Shown in pieces: positions 16,279 to 26,599 of a stretch of 64,000 bases of DNA. Made by a program: the position numbers and the translations under genes. The notes beneath the pieces were generated by a model. The model worked only from the letters and a program-made list of their open reading frames with translations. It made no database searches and was not told the DNA's origin. How positions within the stretch are numbered: position 1 is the stretch's first letter; every line of letters starts with the position of its first letter. The stretch is taken from positions 2,046,001 to 2,110,000 of the forward strand of contig NZ_JAWQJT010000001.1 in the NCBI RefSeq assembly GCF_033441515.1. The letters are read 5' to 3'. The DNA is from Amycolatopsis solani (GTDB lineage Bacteria; Actinomycetota; Actinomycetes; Mycobacteriales; Pseudonocardiaceae).

Positions 16279-17229
16279 TCAGCCCGCGAGGATCTCCGCG
16301 AACATCGCCGGGTCCGCGTTGCCGCCGGAGACGAGGACGACCGTCTTCCCGGCCGGCAGCTCTTCGGCGTGGAAGAGGTACGCCGCCGTCGTCGCCGCGC
16401 CGCTGGGCTCGGCGACCAGGCGGGCCTGGCGGGCCAGGACGCGCACGGCCTCGCGGATCTCGTCCTCGGTGACCGTGACCATCGCGTCGACGACCTCCCG
16501 CAGGTGCGCGAACGTCAGCTCGGACGGCTGCGCGCGCAGGCCGTCGGCGATCGTGCGGGCGCGGTCGGCCTGCGGCCAGCGGATCAGCTCGCCGCGTTGC
16601 AGGCTCTCGGCGGCGTCGGCGGCCAGCGCCGGCTCGACGCCGATCACCCGCGCGTGCGGGCAGCGGGCCCTGATCGCGGTGCCGACGCCGGCCGCCAGCC
16701 CGCCGCCGCTGATCGGGACCAGCACGACGTCGACCGCCGGCAGGTCTTCGGCGATCTCCAGGCCCGCGGTGCCCTGCCCGGCGATGACGGCCGCGTCGTC
16801 GAAGGGCGGGACGAGGGTCAGCCCGCGTTCGGCGGCCAGTTCACGCGCTTTCGCCTCGTGCTCGCCGATCGGCACCTCGATCACCTCGGCGCCGTACGCG
16901 CGGGTGGCCTCGACCTTGATCCGCGGCGCGACGTCCGGCACGACGATCACCGCGGGCACGCCGTAGCGCTGCGCCGCGTACGCGACTGCCTGCGCGTGGT
17001 TGCCGCTCGAGTACGCGATGACACCGCGTTCGCGCGCGGCGTCGTCGAGTGAGGCGATCGCGTTGAACGCGCCGCGCACCTTGAACGCGCCGATCGGTTG
17101 CAGGCTTTCAGGTTTGAGCCACAGGGTCCCGCGGGGACCCCACGTCTGCGCCAGCAAGGGCGTGCGCACGGCGACACCTTCGACGCGCTTCGCGGCGGCC
17201 TCGATGTCGGAGATCGTCACCAGTTCCAT
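16279..17229 (-). CDS. Threonine/serine dehydratase, PLP-dependent, without ACT domain
   Basis: This 316-residue fold-type II PLP enzyme probably converts threonine to 2-oxobutyrate and serine to pyruvate. The Schiff-base Lys is in IGAFKVRGAFN, the substrate loop is SSGNHAQA and the phosphate-binding loop is SGGGLAAG. It lacks the C-terminal regulatory ACT domain of biosynthetic IlvA, so a catabolic or serine-racemase-like role is likely. The ATG at 17229 is clear. It converges on the exporter gene; the IS lies 24 bases beyond its stop codon. Confidence 0.85.
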   Translation of the reverse strand: MELVTISDIEAAAKRVEGVAVRTPLLAQTWGPRGTLWLKPESLQPIGAFKVRGAFNAIASLDDAARERGVIAYSSGNHAQAVAYAAQRYGVPAVIVVPDVAPRIKVEATRAYGAEVIEVPIGEHEAKARELAAERGLTLVPPFDDAAVIAGQGTAGLEIAEDLPAVDVVLVPISGGGLAAGVGTAIRARCPHARVIGVEPALAADAAESLQRGELIRWPQADRARTIADGLRAQPSELTFAHLREVVDAMVTVTEDEIREAVRVLARQARLVAEPSGAATTAAYLFHAEELPAGKTVVLVSGGNADPAMFAEILAG

Positions 17230-17377
17230 GTGCCGAGTATGTCAAGAAACCGTTCGGCTTGGAGTGTCTAATGTGGACAGACAGAGTGGTGCTCCTCACG
17301 CCGCGGCAACGCGGGGAGTTCCTCGCGCGCCCTAACCGTTGGACAAGGGGAGAAGACGGACTACGCGGATCGGGATC

Positions 17378-18109
17378 ATGAGCAAGGAGACGACAGCGGC
17401 TTCGGAGAAGACGGAGGAAAAGTCGGGCCTGCGGATCGCGCAGGTGGCGGCGGCGGCGCTCGCGGCGGTGACCGCGGCACTGCTGGGCTCGACGCTCGGC
17501 GTGGCGGGCACGGTGGTCGGCGCGGGCGTGGCGAGCGTGGTTTCGACGGTCGGCGGCGAGCTGTACCTGCGTTCGCTGCAGCGCACCCGCGAAGCGGCGC
17601 TCAAGGCCCGCGTGCTGGCGACGTCGGGGATCCGGCGGCGGGGACCCGCCGAACCGGGGGAGATCCCGATCGCCGAACAGCCCACGGTGCAGCTGCCGAA
17701 ACCCGCGGAAGACGGGCCGTCGCGGCTGCGGAAACTGCGGTGGCCGTTGATCATCGGCACCAGCCTGGCGGCGTTCGCGGTGGCGATCGTGGTGATCGTC
17801 GGCTTCGAATCGGCGACGGGCACCCAGATCGGCGGCGGCACGGGCACGAGCATCGGCAAGATCTTCGGCGGCGGAGGCGGGCACACCGACCCGACGCCGT
17901 CGACGACGCCCACCACCAGCACGGACGACACCCAGGTGTCCCCGACGGAGACGACCACGACCCCGTCGGACACGTCGACGTCCCCGACGACGTCGTCGGA
18001 GACCCCGACGACCACGCCGAGCACGTCGACGCAGCAGCCGTCGACCTCGGCCCCGGCGACGACGACCCCACCCACCAGCAAGGGCGCGGCGACCACCCCG
18101 ACCCCGTGA
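17378..18109 (+). CDS. Membrane protein with Thr/Pro/Ser-rich extracellular tail
   Basis: This 243-residue protein has hydrophobic segments near residues 18-50 and a clear helix WPLIIGTSLAAFAVAIVVIVG around 125-145. The last 90 residues are almost only Thr, Pro and Ser with some Asp/Glu, a wall-spanning or O-glycosylated type of sequence. The ATG at 17378 is preferred; a TTG at 17339 would add 13 residues. It converges on the five-helix membrane gene 14 bases downstream. Function is unknown; I see no enzymatic domain. Confidence 0.6.
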   Translation: MSKETTAASEKTEEKSGLRIAQVAAAALAAVTAALLGSTLGVAGTVVGAGVASVVSTVGGELYLRSLQRTREAALKARVLATSGIRRRGPAEPGEIPIAEQPTVQLPKPAEDGPSRLRKLRWPLIIGTSLAAFAVAIVVIVGFESATGTQIGGGTGTSIGKIFGGGGGHTDPTPSTTPTTSTDDTQVSPTETTTTPSDTSTSPTTSSETPTTTPSTSTQQPSTSAPATTTPPTSKGAATTPTP

Positions 18110-18123
18110 ACTCCTCGCGCCCT

Positions 18124-19755
18124 TCAGGCGGGGGAGGGCGGCCGCTCGACCATGAGCTGTGCCGTCTCCGTCGAGGGCGCTTGTGCTGCGGGCGCGAGCC
18201 ACGCAGTGGTGATCGTTGCGATCGCCGTCACCACCACACCGGCCAGCATCAACCGGTGTGGTGGCTTGGGGCGTTCGGGGATCTCGACGAGCGCGCGCCC
18301 GATGATGACGACCTGGTTGCCCGCCGGCCGGCGGACCGGCGTGACCGGTTCGCGCTGCTCGCCGACGGGTTCGCCGGTGAGCTGGTGCTGGTGGGCCGCG
18401 GTTTGCGTGAACGGCGATCCGCGCTCGGCGAGCCACTTGTTCACGATGTCGAGCCGGGTCAGCAGGGCGTCGTGCTTCGCGGTCGGTTCCTTGACCACCG
18501 ACTGTGCGCGTCGGGTGAACTCTTCGTGGTCGAGGTCGCCCGGCGGCAGCCCGAACCACGTCCACGCCAGTTCGACCGCGCGCCGGTAGTCGGCCAGGGT
18601 CAGGTCGCGCAGCGTGGCGGCGTGGTTGGTCAGGACTTCCGCCGCCGCCAGCGCGTTGTGCGCGGCCTCGCGTTCACCTGAGATCCGGTCCCGCGCCCGC
18701 TTGAACCGCGCTTCGATCGCGTCGATCGCTTCACCTTCGATCCGCAACCGGTCACCGAGGAGGTTTCCCCGGCAGTACAGGCGCGCCATCTGGACCACGA
18801 CGCACCCCAGGATCAGCCCGATCGCGATGCCGAAGAGGGTGGCCTCGTAGAAGGGCAAATCGGCCTGGCGGCCCAGCCACGCGACCCGGACGCCACCGAT
18901 CAGGGCCACGAGGGCGGCCACCCCGACCAAGATGTTGTAAGCCTGCGAGTACTGCTGGTCGGCCTCGGCGATGTCGTCGGTGCTGGGCGCGGCCTCATCG
19001 CCGAGGAGGCGCCTGCTCGTGAGGGGCCGGTTGTGATCGCCCGCGGCACTGCGGCGGTCCACGCTCTGGCGTTCGGCGTTCACGAACGTGCGTGCCGCCC
19101 ATTCGATGGCCAGCACCTGGAGGGCCACCATGCCGGCGCCGATCGCCCAGCGGAAGGTGTTGTCGGCGCTGCCTTCGAACGACAGGTTGAGCAGCGGCTT
19201 CCAAAGCAGGAGCGCGTCCATCGCGCCCAGCAGCGCCGCGGCGATCAGGCGCCAGCTCTTTTCCCAGCCGTGCTGGGTGTGCCGTGCGTCGCCTTCGGAG
19301 CTCCGCTGGCGAGCCAGCGCCTCGTCCCGCTGGTGGATGGCCTGGATCCGCCAGCCGTTGAGCTTCTCGCCGTCCGGCCCGGTGACGGTTTCGTGCATGA
19401 TCCCGCCGGCGTACTCGATGACGTCGACTGCTTCTGCGACGTGCTTCGCCGCCTCGACCTCTTGCGCCGCCGCGCGGTCGTCGGAGCGAGCCGAATAGTC
19501 GAGCGCCACCGCCTGACAGGTGGCCGCGGCGTTGTGGACGGCGCTGGCGGCCGCGTCGGCCAGCGGGCGGTCGTGGTCGGGCTTGCCGGTGTCCGGATCG
19601 ATGACGCTGAGATAGGTCTCGACGGCCGCCGACCACACGCCTTCATCGGCTATCCCCAGCGCGATGACCGCCGGGCGGGGGAGGTCTTTTTCGCGGAAGG
19701 TGCCTTTCGGCAGGCCGGGGTACGGCTCCAGTTCGAGATCAGGGGTTTCGGTCAC
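18124..19755 (-). CDS. Uncharacterised five-helix membrane protein, partner of an OmpA-like protein
   Basis: This 543-residue protein has predicted membrane helices at about 170-188, 203-221, 274-294, 304-325 and 501-521. Between the fourth and fifth helices is a 175-residue charged helical region, and the N-terminal 165 residues are also soluble and helical. I do not recognise the family. The GTG at 19755 follows GGAG. The upstream OmpA-like gene ends 10 bases before it, so the two are co-transcribed. A membrane protein plus a wall-binding OmpA protein recalls stator-type pairs such as MotAB or ZorAB in layout only; no sequence similarity is claimed. Confidence 0.7.
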   Translation of the reverse strand: MTETPDLELEPYPGLPKGTFREKDLPRPAVIALGIADEGVWSAAVETYLSVIDPDTGKPDHDRPLADAAASAVHNAAATCQAVALDYSARSDDRAAAQEVEAAKHVAEAVDVIEYAGGIMHETVTGPDGEKLNGWRIQAIHQRDEALARQRSSEGDARHTQHGWEKSWRLIAAALLGAMDALLLWKPLLNLSFEGSADNTFRWAIGAGMVALQVLAIEWAARTFVNAERQSVDRRSAAGDHNRPLTSRRLLGDEAAPSTDDIAEADQQYSQAYNILVGVAALVALIGGVRVAWLGRQADLPFYEATLFGIAIGLILGCVVVQMARLYCRGNLLGDRLRIEGEAIDAIEARFKRARDRISGEREAAHNALAAAEVLTNHAATLRDLTLADYRRAVELAWTWFGLPPGDLDHEEFTRRAQSVVKEPTAKHDALLTRLDIVNKWLAERGSPFTQTAAHQHQLTGEPVGEQREPVTPVRRPAGNQVVIIGRALVEIPERPKPPHRLMLAGVVVTAIATITTAWLAPAAQAPSTETAQLMVERPPSPA

Positions 19756-19765
19756 TGTTCTCCGT

Positions 19766-20965
19766 TCAGGGACGTTCGGTCAGCTCGATGACGACGACGC
19801 GTTGCGCCGGCGATCGGAGGTCGTTGCTTCCGGGTGCGAGCCGGTCGAAGCCGGAGCCGGCCGTATCGATGTCGCCGTCCGGGACACCCTGCTCACGCAG
19901 CAGTGCGGCGATCGCTTCCGCTCGCTCGGCCGATTTGACTCGGGCTCCGTCGGCGTTCCCGTACTTCGCGCAATAGCCGGTGACGGTGATCCTGCTCCGG
20001 CCGTTCTTGGCGCGGTATTGCCGGGCGACTTCGGTGGCCGCGGCCGTGGCGGCGGACCGGTCGATCAATTCCGCGCTGTCGGGCTCGAAGGCCGCATTGT
20101 CGATCCGGGGCGGTCCGGGGGTGACGGCCTGCGGTGGCGGCGCGGCCGCCGCGATCACCGGCACCCGGGAGCTGTCCCGCCATGGCGGTGCCGTTCCGCT
20201 GTCGTGGAACAGGCCGTCAACGTGGGCGCCGAGCCGGTCGGCGAGTTCGGTGATGAACTTGGTGCGCCACGACTCGGCTCTGAGGTCGAGTGGGCGTTGT
20301 TCGTCGCCGACCGGCGTGAGGAGCACGACGTGGAGGTCGACGTCGTGGAGATCGAGCTCCTTGAGCGGGGTCTTCATCAACTCGTCCACGGCCTGCGCCG
20401 GTTCGGCACCCGCGCTCAGCGCGGCGATCGTGAGCGGATCGGTCGAGCCCGTCAGGACCGTGGTGCTCAGCCACGCCTCCACGTGCCCGGCGCGCTCGAC
20501 CTCGTTCGCGGCGGCTCTCAAGGCGGCGTAGAGGGAAAAGCCGGTTCTGCTGACGGCGGCCTTTTCGATGCGCCCGTTTACGTCCTTGAGAATCCGGTCG
20601 ACGTTGGCCGCCTGCTGACCGGCGTCGCCGACCTTCCCGTTGCCCCGGTCGAGATCGAGCGCTTCGGCGTCCGCAACGGGAATCGCCTGCTCACCGACGG
20701 CGTAGGTGCTGAACCGCACGCCGGCTTCCGCGCCCGCTGCCCGGACGCGGCTGCGCAGCGCCCGTGGAATTGCTCCCGGAGAGTGGGTCGTCTTTTCTGC
20801 GATCCACACGATGTCCGTGCTCGAAGTCGACGGTCTGCACTGGCTGAGAACGACCAGAAGAGTGATGAAAGCGAGCGCCACTCCCAACGCGCCGAGCATG
20901 ATGCGCGTGCTTTTCGTAATCGGCCGCCGGGGTGGTGGCCCGCTTTCTTCGATGTTGCGGTACAT
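19766..20965 (-). CDS. OmpA-family protein with N-terminal membrane anchor
   Basis: The protein has 399 residues. One helix (residues 22-40, RIMLGALGVALAFITLLVV) anchors it; a middle domain (about 45-270) is of unknown fold. A C-terminal OmpA domain (about 285-399) shows FEPDSAELI, ITVTGYCAKYG, RAEAIAALL and VVVIEL. The OmpA part should bind peptidoglycan. The ATG at 20965 has a strong GGAGGA site. It is first in a two-gene unit with the five-helix membrane protein. The middle domain probably carries the specific function, which I cannot name. Confidence 0.75.
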   Translation of the reverse strand: MYRNIEESGPPPRRPITKSTRIMLGALGVALAFITLLVVLSQCRPSTSSTDIVWIAEKTTHSPGAIPRALRSRVRAAGAEAGVRFSTYAVGEQAIPVADAEALDLDRGNGKVGDAGQQAANVDRILKDVNGRIEKAAVSRTGFSLYAALRAAANEVERAGHVEAWLSTTVLTGSTDPLTIAALSAGAEPAQAVDELMKTPLKELDLHDVDLHVVLLTPVGDEQRPLDLRAESWRTKFITELADRLGAHVDGLFHDSGTAPPWRDSSRVPVIAAAAPPPQAVTPGPPRIDNAAFEPDSAELIDRSAATAAATEVARQYRAKNGRSRITVTGYCAKYGNADGARVKSAERAEAIAALLREQGVPDGDIDTAGSGFDRLAPGSNDLRSPAQRVVVIELTERP

Positions 20966-21151
20966 TTGCGTGAATCCTCCATGCGAAACCCCGGGTTCAG
21001 GTCGCGGGGTTCCGCACGAAGGTCGCTGTTCAGTGGAACGCTGTTACTCCTCGCGGTGAGCAATTGGCCCGATCGGGTAGTTCCCAGACGATTCGGGTGA
21101 AGATTCCGTTTCGGGGGTAACAAGCTCCACAGAGGATTCGAAGCCGGCGCG

Positions 21152-21817
21152 TCAGGGCAGGCGGGCCCGCAGTTCGCGGGCCGCCGCGGTGGGGTCCTCC
21201 GCCTCGGTGATCGCGCGGACCACGACGATGCGGGACGCGCCCGCGTCCAGCACCGAAGGCAGGCGGGCGTCGTCGATGCCGCCGATCGCGAACCACGGGC
21301 GTTCCGGGGCCCAGCCGGCCACCGCACGCACCAGGTCCAGGCCTGGTGCGTGGCGGCCCGGCTTGGTCGGGGTCGGCCAGCACGGGCCCGTGCAGAAGTA
21401 GTCCACCCCGGGCTCCGACGCGGCCGACAGCGCCTGGTCGAGGGAGTGGGTCGAGCGGCCGATCACGACGTCGTCGCCGAGGATGCGGCGGGCCAGCGGG
21501 ACCGGGATGTCGTCCTGGCCCAGGTGGAGGACGTCCGCGCCGACCGCGAGCGCCACGTCCGCCCGGTCGTTCACCGACAGCAGCGCTCCGTGGCGGGCGC
21601 ACGCCTCGGCCAGCACCTCCAGCGCCGCGATCTCGGCCGCGGCCTCCAACGGAGAGCCGCCCGTCTTGTCGCGCAACTGGATCACGTCGACGCCGCCGGC
21701 CAGCGCCGCGTCGGCGAAGGCGGCCAGGTCGCCGCGGGCAGTGCGGGCGTCCGTGCACAGGTACAGGCGCGCGGCGTCGAGCCGGGCGCGGATCTTGTCA
21801 CCGGAGAGGGCGGGCAT
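21152..21817 (-). CDS. thiE: Thiamine-phosphate synthase
   Basis: ThiE joins HMP-pyrophosphate and thiazole phosphate to thiamine phosphate. The 221-residue TIM barrel shows [38 protein letters not shown], and PTPTKPG, all family signatures. The ATG at 21817 is the first start that keeps the conserved N-terminus; the open frame continues meaninglessly upstream. It diverges from thiO, whose riboswitch leader starts about 40 bases away, an arrangement also known from mycobacteria. Confidence 0.95.
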   Translation of the reverse strand: MPALSGDKIRARLDAARLYLCTDARTARGDLAAFADAALAGGVDVIQLRDKTGGSPLEAAAEIAALEVLAEACARHGALLSVNDRADVALAVGADVLHLGQDDIPVPLARRILGDDVVIGRSTHSLDQALSAASEPGVDYFCTGPCWPTPTKPGRHAPGLDLVRAVAGWAPERPWFAIGGIDDARLPSVLDAGASRIVVVRAITEAEDPTAAARELRARLP

Positions 21818-21854
21818 AGCGGCGACCGTACCGCGCGAGCTAGGGTGGGGAGGT

Positions 21855-21943
21855 CCGCACGGGAGCCCGGGGCACGGGCTGAGAGGGAGCTGCCGCTCCG
21901 ACCGTGGAACCTGATCCGGGTCATGCCGGCGCAGGGAGCGTGA
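21855..21943 (+). promoter_or_regulatory. TPP riboswitch (THI element) ahead of thiO-thiS-thiG
   Basis: The conserved aptamer blocks occur in order: GGGAGCCCGGGG, then GGGCTGAGAGGGAGC, GACCGTGGAACCTGATC and GGTCATGCCGGCGCAGGGA. The aptamer 3' end contains GGGAG, the likely ribosome binding site of thiO (ATG at 21948), and no terminator follows. Thiamine pyrophosphate binding is therefore expected to block translation initiation. Confidence 0.93.
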
Positions 21944-21947
21944 TCCC

Positions 21948-23020
21948 ATGACGAACCTGGCAGTGGTGGGCGGCGGCGTGATCGGCCTGTCCGCGGCGTG
22001 GCGTGCCGCCAAGGCGGGCCACGACGTCACCGTCCACGATCCCGAGCCCGCGCGCGGTGGCGCGTCCTGGCTGGCCGGGGGCATGCTCGCCCCGGTCACC
22101 GAGGCCTGGCCCGGCGAAGAAGACGTGCTCGCGCTCGGTGAAGCGTCGCTGAAACGCTGGCCGGGCTTCGCGCGCGACCTCGAGCAGGAGGGCGTCGACC
22201 CCGGGCTGGCCGGGCACGGGACGCTCGTCGTCGCGTTCGACAGCGCCGACGCCGGGCACCTCGACATCCTCGCCGGCTACCTGCACTCGATCGGCCGTGC
22301 CGCCGAACGCCTGACCAGCCGGGAGACCAAGCGGCTCGAACCCGGCGTCGGGTCCGTCCGAAGTGGACTCCACGTGCCCGGCGACCTGGCCGTGGACAAC
22401 CGGAAACTGCTCAACGCGCTCTACGCGGCCTGCGTCAACCACGACGTCCGGTTCGTGCGCGAGCGCGTCGAAACCCTGCCGGCCGCCGAAGCCGTCGTGC
22501 TCGCCGCGGGGGCCTGGACCGGGCGGCTGCACCCGCAGCTGGCCGGCGCCGTCCGGCCGCTCAAGGGCGAGATCCTGCGGCTGAAGCCCCGGCGCGGCTG
22601 CCTGCCGCCGCCCGCGCACACCGTGCGGGCCGTCGTCGAGGGCCGGCCGATCTACCTCGTCCCGCGCGGCGACCAGGAGCTCGTCCTCGGTGCCACGCAG
22701 TACGAGGCGGGCTTCGACCGGGCCGTCACCGCGCGGGGCGTGCGCGAGCTGCTCGAAGGCGCCGAACGCGTCTTCCCCGCGATCACCGAGTACGAGCTGG
22801 CCGAGACCGCCGCCGGGCTGCGGGCCGCGAGCCGGGACGTGCTGCCCTACGTCGGTGTCCTGGACGACGGCGTCTTCGCCGCGACCGGGCACCACCGCAA
22901 CGGTCTGCTGATGGCCCCCGTGACCGCGGCCGCCGTGGTCGCCTGGCTCGAAGGCGAGGAGCCACCCGAAGGCGTCGAAGCGGCTTCGCCCGCTCGGCTG
23001 CACCAGAAGGAGCACGTGTG

Positions 23021-23021
<1 letters not shown>
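21948..23021 (+). CDS. thiO: Glycine oxidase of thiazole synthesis
   Basis: ThiO is a FAD-dependent amine oxidase that makes dehydroglycine for the thiazole ring. The 357-residue protein starts with the dinucleotide-binding motif [16 protein letters not shown], and has [25 protein letters not shown] and the C-terminal [14 protein letters not shown]. The ATG at 21948 lies 5 bases after the riboswitch. Its stop overlaps the thiS start (TGATG), so thiO-thiS-thiG are an operon under one riboswitch. Confidence 0.93.
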
Positions 23022-23981
<960 letters not shown>

Positions 23982-24078
23982 ACCAAGGTGCCTTCACGCC
24001 GAACGCGCACGGCGAACCCGTAAGGTGGACGGCACTTTCCGGCGCACCGGCGGCGGGGCAGGGCAGAAGGAGCCAGCC

Positions 24079-24507
24079 GTGACGAGCACATCGGTCCAGG
24101 ACGTCTCGGGCAGGTTGTACCTGGCCGTCGGAAGGCTGTCCCGGTCACTGCGGCAGGCCGGGGTGCCGGGCCCGGGCCACGGCGCCATTTCGGCGCTGGC
24201 GACCCTGGTGAACTCCGGCCAGCTCCGCCTCGGCGACCTCGCGGCCAAGGAGGGCGTCGCCGCGGCGACGATGTCGCGGATCATCGCGTCCCTGGTCGAG
24301 GCCGGCTACGTCAGCCGCGAGTCCGACCCGGTCGACCGCCGGGCGTGGCTGGCGAAGGCGACCGAGGAGGGCGAGCGGCTCGTCTCGGGCGTCCGGTCGA
24401 CGCGGGTGCAGGAGCTGAACCGGCGCCTCGACCGGCTGTCCCCCGAGCACCGTGAGGCGCTGACGGCGGCGATCCCGGCACTCGAGGCCCTGATCGCGGA
24501 CGACTGA
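24079..24507 (+). CDS. MarR-family transcriptional regulator
   Basis: This 142-residue winged-helix protein has the MarR core LRLGDLAAKEGVAAATMSRII, then LVEAGYVSRESDPVDRRAWL (wing with the conserved D-x-R-R). The GTG at 24079 follows AAGGAG; the frame is open further upstream to 24025 without support. It is transcribed toward the HxlR gene on the other strand, and their ends nearly touch (one base between). Targets and ligand are unknown. Confidence 0.85.
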   Translation: MTSTSVQDVSGRLYLAVGRLSRSLRQAGVPGPGHGAISALATLVNSGQLRLGDLAAKEGVAAATMSRIIASLVEAGYVSRESDPVDRRAWLAKATEEGERLVSGVRSTRVQELNRRLDRLSPEHREALTAAIPALEALIADD

Positions 24508-24508
24508 G

Positions 24509-24868
24509 CTAGTCCGCGAGCCGGCGCGTGATCCGGTCGAACAGCTCCAGCAGCGGCTCGCCGACGTCCCGGCCGAACTCGGTCAGCCCGTAGGTGACCT
24601 GCGGCGGTGTCGTGGGCTCGACCCGCCGCCAGATCAGGCCGTCCCGCACCAGCGCGCGCAGCGACTGGGAGAGCATCTTCTCGCTGATGCCTTCGATGCT
24701 CTCCCGCAGCTCGAAGAACCTGAGATCGGTGCGCTGCAACGAGATCAGCACCCAGATGCCCCACCGGCTGGTGACGTGGTCGACGACGTCCCGCGCGACG
24801 CAGTCGGTGTGAAACACCTCATATCGGGCCTCGGCGCCGGTGGGGGTGAGCTGCGAGCCTCCGGTCAT
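24509..24868 (-). CDS. HxlR-family transcriptional regulator
   Basis: This 119-residue winged-helix regulator has the HxlR pattern C23, SRWGIWVLISL, FFELRESIEGISEKMLSQSLR and VTYGLTEFGRD. Such proteins often sense thiol-reactive or carbonyl stress through the N-terminal Cys. It is divergent from the NAD(P)-binding reductase gene at 24960, 91 bases away, and most likely represses it and itself. A GGTA-N6-TACC site lies between them. Confidence 0.88.
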   Translation of the reverse strand: MTGGSQLTPTGAEARYEVFHTDCVARDVVDHVTSRWGIWVLISLQRTDLRFFELRESIEGISEKMLSQSLRALVRDGLIWRRVEPTTPPQVTYGLTEFGRDVGEPLLELFDRITRRLAD

Positions 24869-24883
24869 GTCCTGAGCTTACCC

Positions 24884-24901
24884 AAAGGTATGTACTTACC
24901 A
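24884..24901. promoter_or_regulatory. Candidate HxlR operator
   Basis: GGTA (24887-24890) and TACC (24897-24900) form an inverted repeat around TGTACT, between the divergent HxlR and reductase genes. The position just upstream of both start regions suits autorepression. The arms are short, so support is modest. Confidence 0.4.
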
Positions 24902-24959
24902 GGAGTTAGCTCGGCTCCTACCGTCCCGATCACCAGGAAATCGGACGAAGGAGCTGTTC

Positions 24960-25799
24960 ATGATCGTGGTGACCGGGGCGACCGGGAACGTGGGCCGGCC
25001 GCTGACGCGGGCGCTGGCCGAGGCGGGTCAGCAGGTGACGGCGGTGTCGCGGCACGCCGCCGACGTGCCCGACGGCGTCCGGCACGTGGTGGGCGACTTG
25101 GCGGATCCCGCCGGTCTCGAGCCCGTGCTGGCCGGCGCGAAGGCGTTGTTCCTCCTGCTCTCCGGGGACCTGCACGCCGTCGGGGCCGATCCCGCCGGCG
25201 TCATCGGACGGGCCGCGCGCGCCGGGGTCGGCCGGATCGTCCTGCTGTCCACCCTCGGCGTGGTGACCCGGCCCTTCGGCACGACGCGGATCGCCATGCG
25301 CGCGCTCGAGGACGCGGTGCGGGAAGCCGGCGTGGACTGGGCCGTCCTGCGGCCGGGCGGCTTCGCCTCCAACGCGCTGTGGTGGGCCGAGAGCGTCCGC
25401 ACCCAGGGGGTCGTCGCCGCCCCCTTCGGTGACACCGGGGTGCCGGTCGTCGACCCGGTGGACATCGCCGAGGTCGCCGCGGCCTGCCTGCTGGACGACC
25501 GGCACGCCGGCGGCGTGTACGAGCTGACCGGGCCGGCGGTGATCACGCCGCGGCAGCAGGCGGCCGCCATCGCCGACGCGCTGGGCTCGCCGGTGCGGTT
25601 CCACGAGCTTTCCCGCGCCGAGGCCAAAGCCGGCATGACGCGGAGCATGCCCGCCGAACTCGCCGACGACACCCTGGACATCCTCGGCGCGCCGAGTCCC
25701 GCCGAGGTGCGCGTCAGCCCCGACGTCGAGCGGGTCCTCGACCGCGCTCCGCGCACCTTCGCCGACTGGGCCGCGCGCAACGCCGCCGCGTTCCGCTAG
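24960..25799 (+). CDS. NmrA-type NAD(P)-binding protein (atypical short-chain reductase)
   Basis: The protein has 279 residues. A Rossmann start IVVTGATGNVGRPLTRALA binds NAD(P). The remainder follows the NmrA/QOR2 pattern (VDWAVLRPGGFASNALWW, VDPVDIAEVAAACLL). Relatives act as quinone reductases or redox sensors. The ATG at 24960 follows AAGGAG. It is divergent from the HxlR gene, which likely controls it. Its stop overlaps that of the channel gene: both use the same CTAG. Confidence 0.82.
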   Translation: MIVVTGATGNVGRPLTRALAEAGQQVTAVSRHAADVPDGVRHVVGDLADPAGLEPVLAGAKALFLLLSGDLHAVGADPAGVIGRAARAGVGRIVLLSTLGVVTRPFGTTRIAMRALEDAVREAGVDWAVLRPGGFASNALWWAESVRTQGVVAAPFGDTGVPVVDPVDIAEVAAACLLDDRHAGGVYELTGPAVITPRQQAAAIADALGSPVRFHELSRAEAKAGMTRSMPAELADDTLDILGAPSPAEVRVSPDVERVLDRAPRTFADWAARNAAAFR

Positions 25800-26599
25800 G
25801 CCGCCTGCTGCCGTAGCTCGGCGAGCTCCGCGCGCAGGAGGCGGAGCTCGTCGAGGATCTCCTGGTTCGCGGCCGCCTGCGTTTCGGCCTGCTTCGCCTC
25901 TTCCTCGCGGATGTCCTGACGCAGCTCGTCCTCCATGCCGCTGACCACGACGGCGATGAAGAGGTTCAGCACCGCGAAGCTGGACACCAGGATGTAGACG
26001 ACGAAGAAGATCCAGGCCATCGGCGCCTGTTCCATGATCGTCTTCGCGATGTCGGGCCACGCTTCGCCGGTCATCACCTGGAACAGCGTGAACAGCGACG
26101 TGCCGAGGTCGCCGAAGTCGCCCGGGTCGATGGCGCCGAACAGCTTCGTCGCCATCACCCCGGCCACGAAGATGATCAGCGCCAGCAGCGCGGCGATCGA
26201 GGCCATGCCGGGGATCGCGGCGAGCAGCCCGGAGACGACCTTCCGCATCGACGGCACCACCGAGATCAGCCGCAGCACCCGGAGCACGCGCAGTGACCGC
26301 AGCACGGCGAACGGCCCGGTCGCCGGGATCACCGCGATGCCGACCACCAGCAGGTCGAAGACGTTCCAGTTGTCGCGGAAGAAGCGCCCGCGGTAGGCGT
26401 AGAACTTCGCCAGCAGCTCGGTGACGAAGATGCCGAGCGCGATGTGGTCGAGCGCGTGCAGGAGGCCGGCGTACCCGGCCATGATCGACGTCGACGTCTC
26501 CATGCCGAGCGTGATCGCGTTGAACACGATCACGGCGATGATGAAGTTCTGGAAGCGGCGGTCTTCGAGGACCTTCGCCGTCCGCTCGCGTCCGGTCAA
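25796..26599 (-). CDS. Voltage-gated cation channel of the NaChBac/NavAb type
   Basis: A 267-residue, six-helix channel that would form tetramers in the membrane. S4 carries R101, R104, R107 and R110 spaced by three. The selectivity filter is T177-G178-E179-A180-W181-P182-D183; the typical sodium filter is TLESWSM. The C-terminus (about 225-265) is a coiled coil with EILDELRLLRAELAELR, as in tetrameric bacterial channels. The extra Asp at the filter mouth resembles calcium-permeable variants, so ion preference is open. The GTG/ATG-like start is at 26599. The gene converges with the reductase gene, sharing CTAG. Confidence 0.87.
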   Translation of the reverse strand: MTGRERTAKVLEDRRFQNFIIAVIVFNAITLGMETSTSIMAGYAGLLHALDHIALGIFVTELLAKFYAYRGRFFRDNWNVFDLLVVGIAVIPATGPFAVLRSLRVLRVLRLISVVPSMRKVVSGLLAAIPGMASIAALLALIIFVAGVMATKLFGAIDPGDFGDLGTSLFTLFQVMTGEAWPDIAKTIMEQAPMAWIFFVVYILVSSFAVLNLFIAVVVSGMEDELRQDIREEEAKQAETQAAANQEILDELRLLRAELAELRQQAA

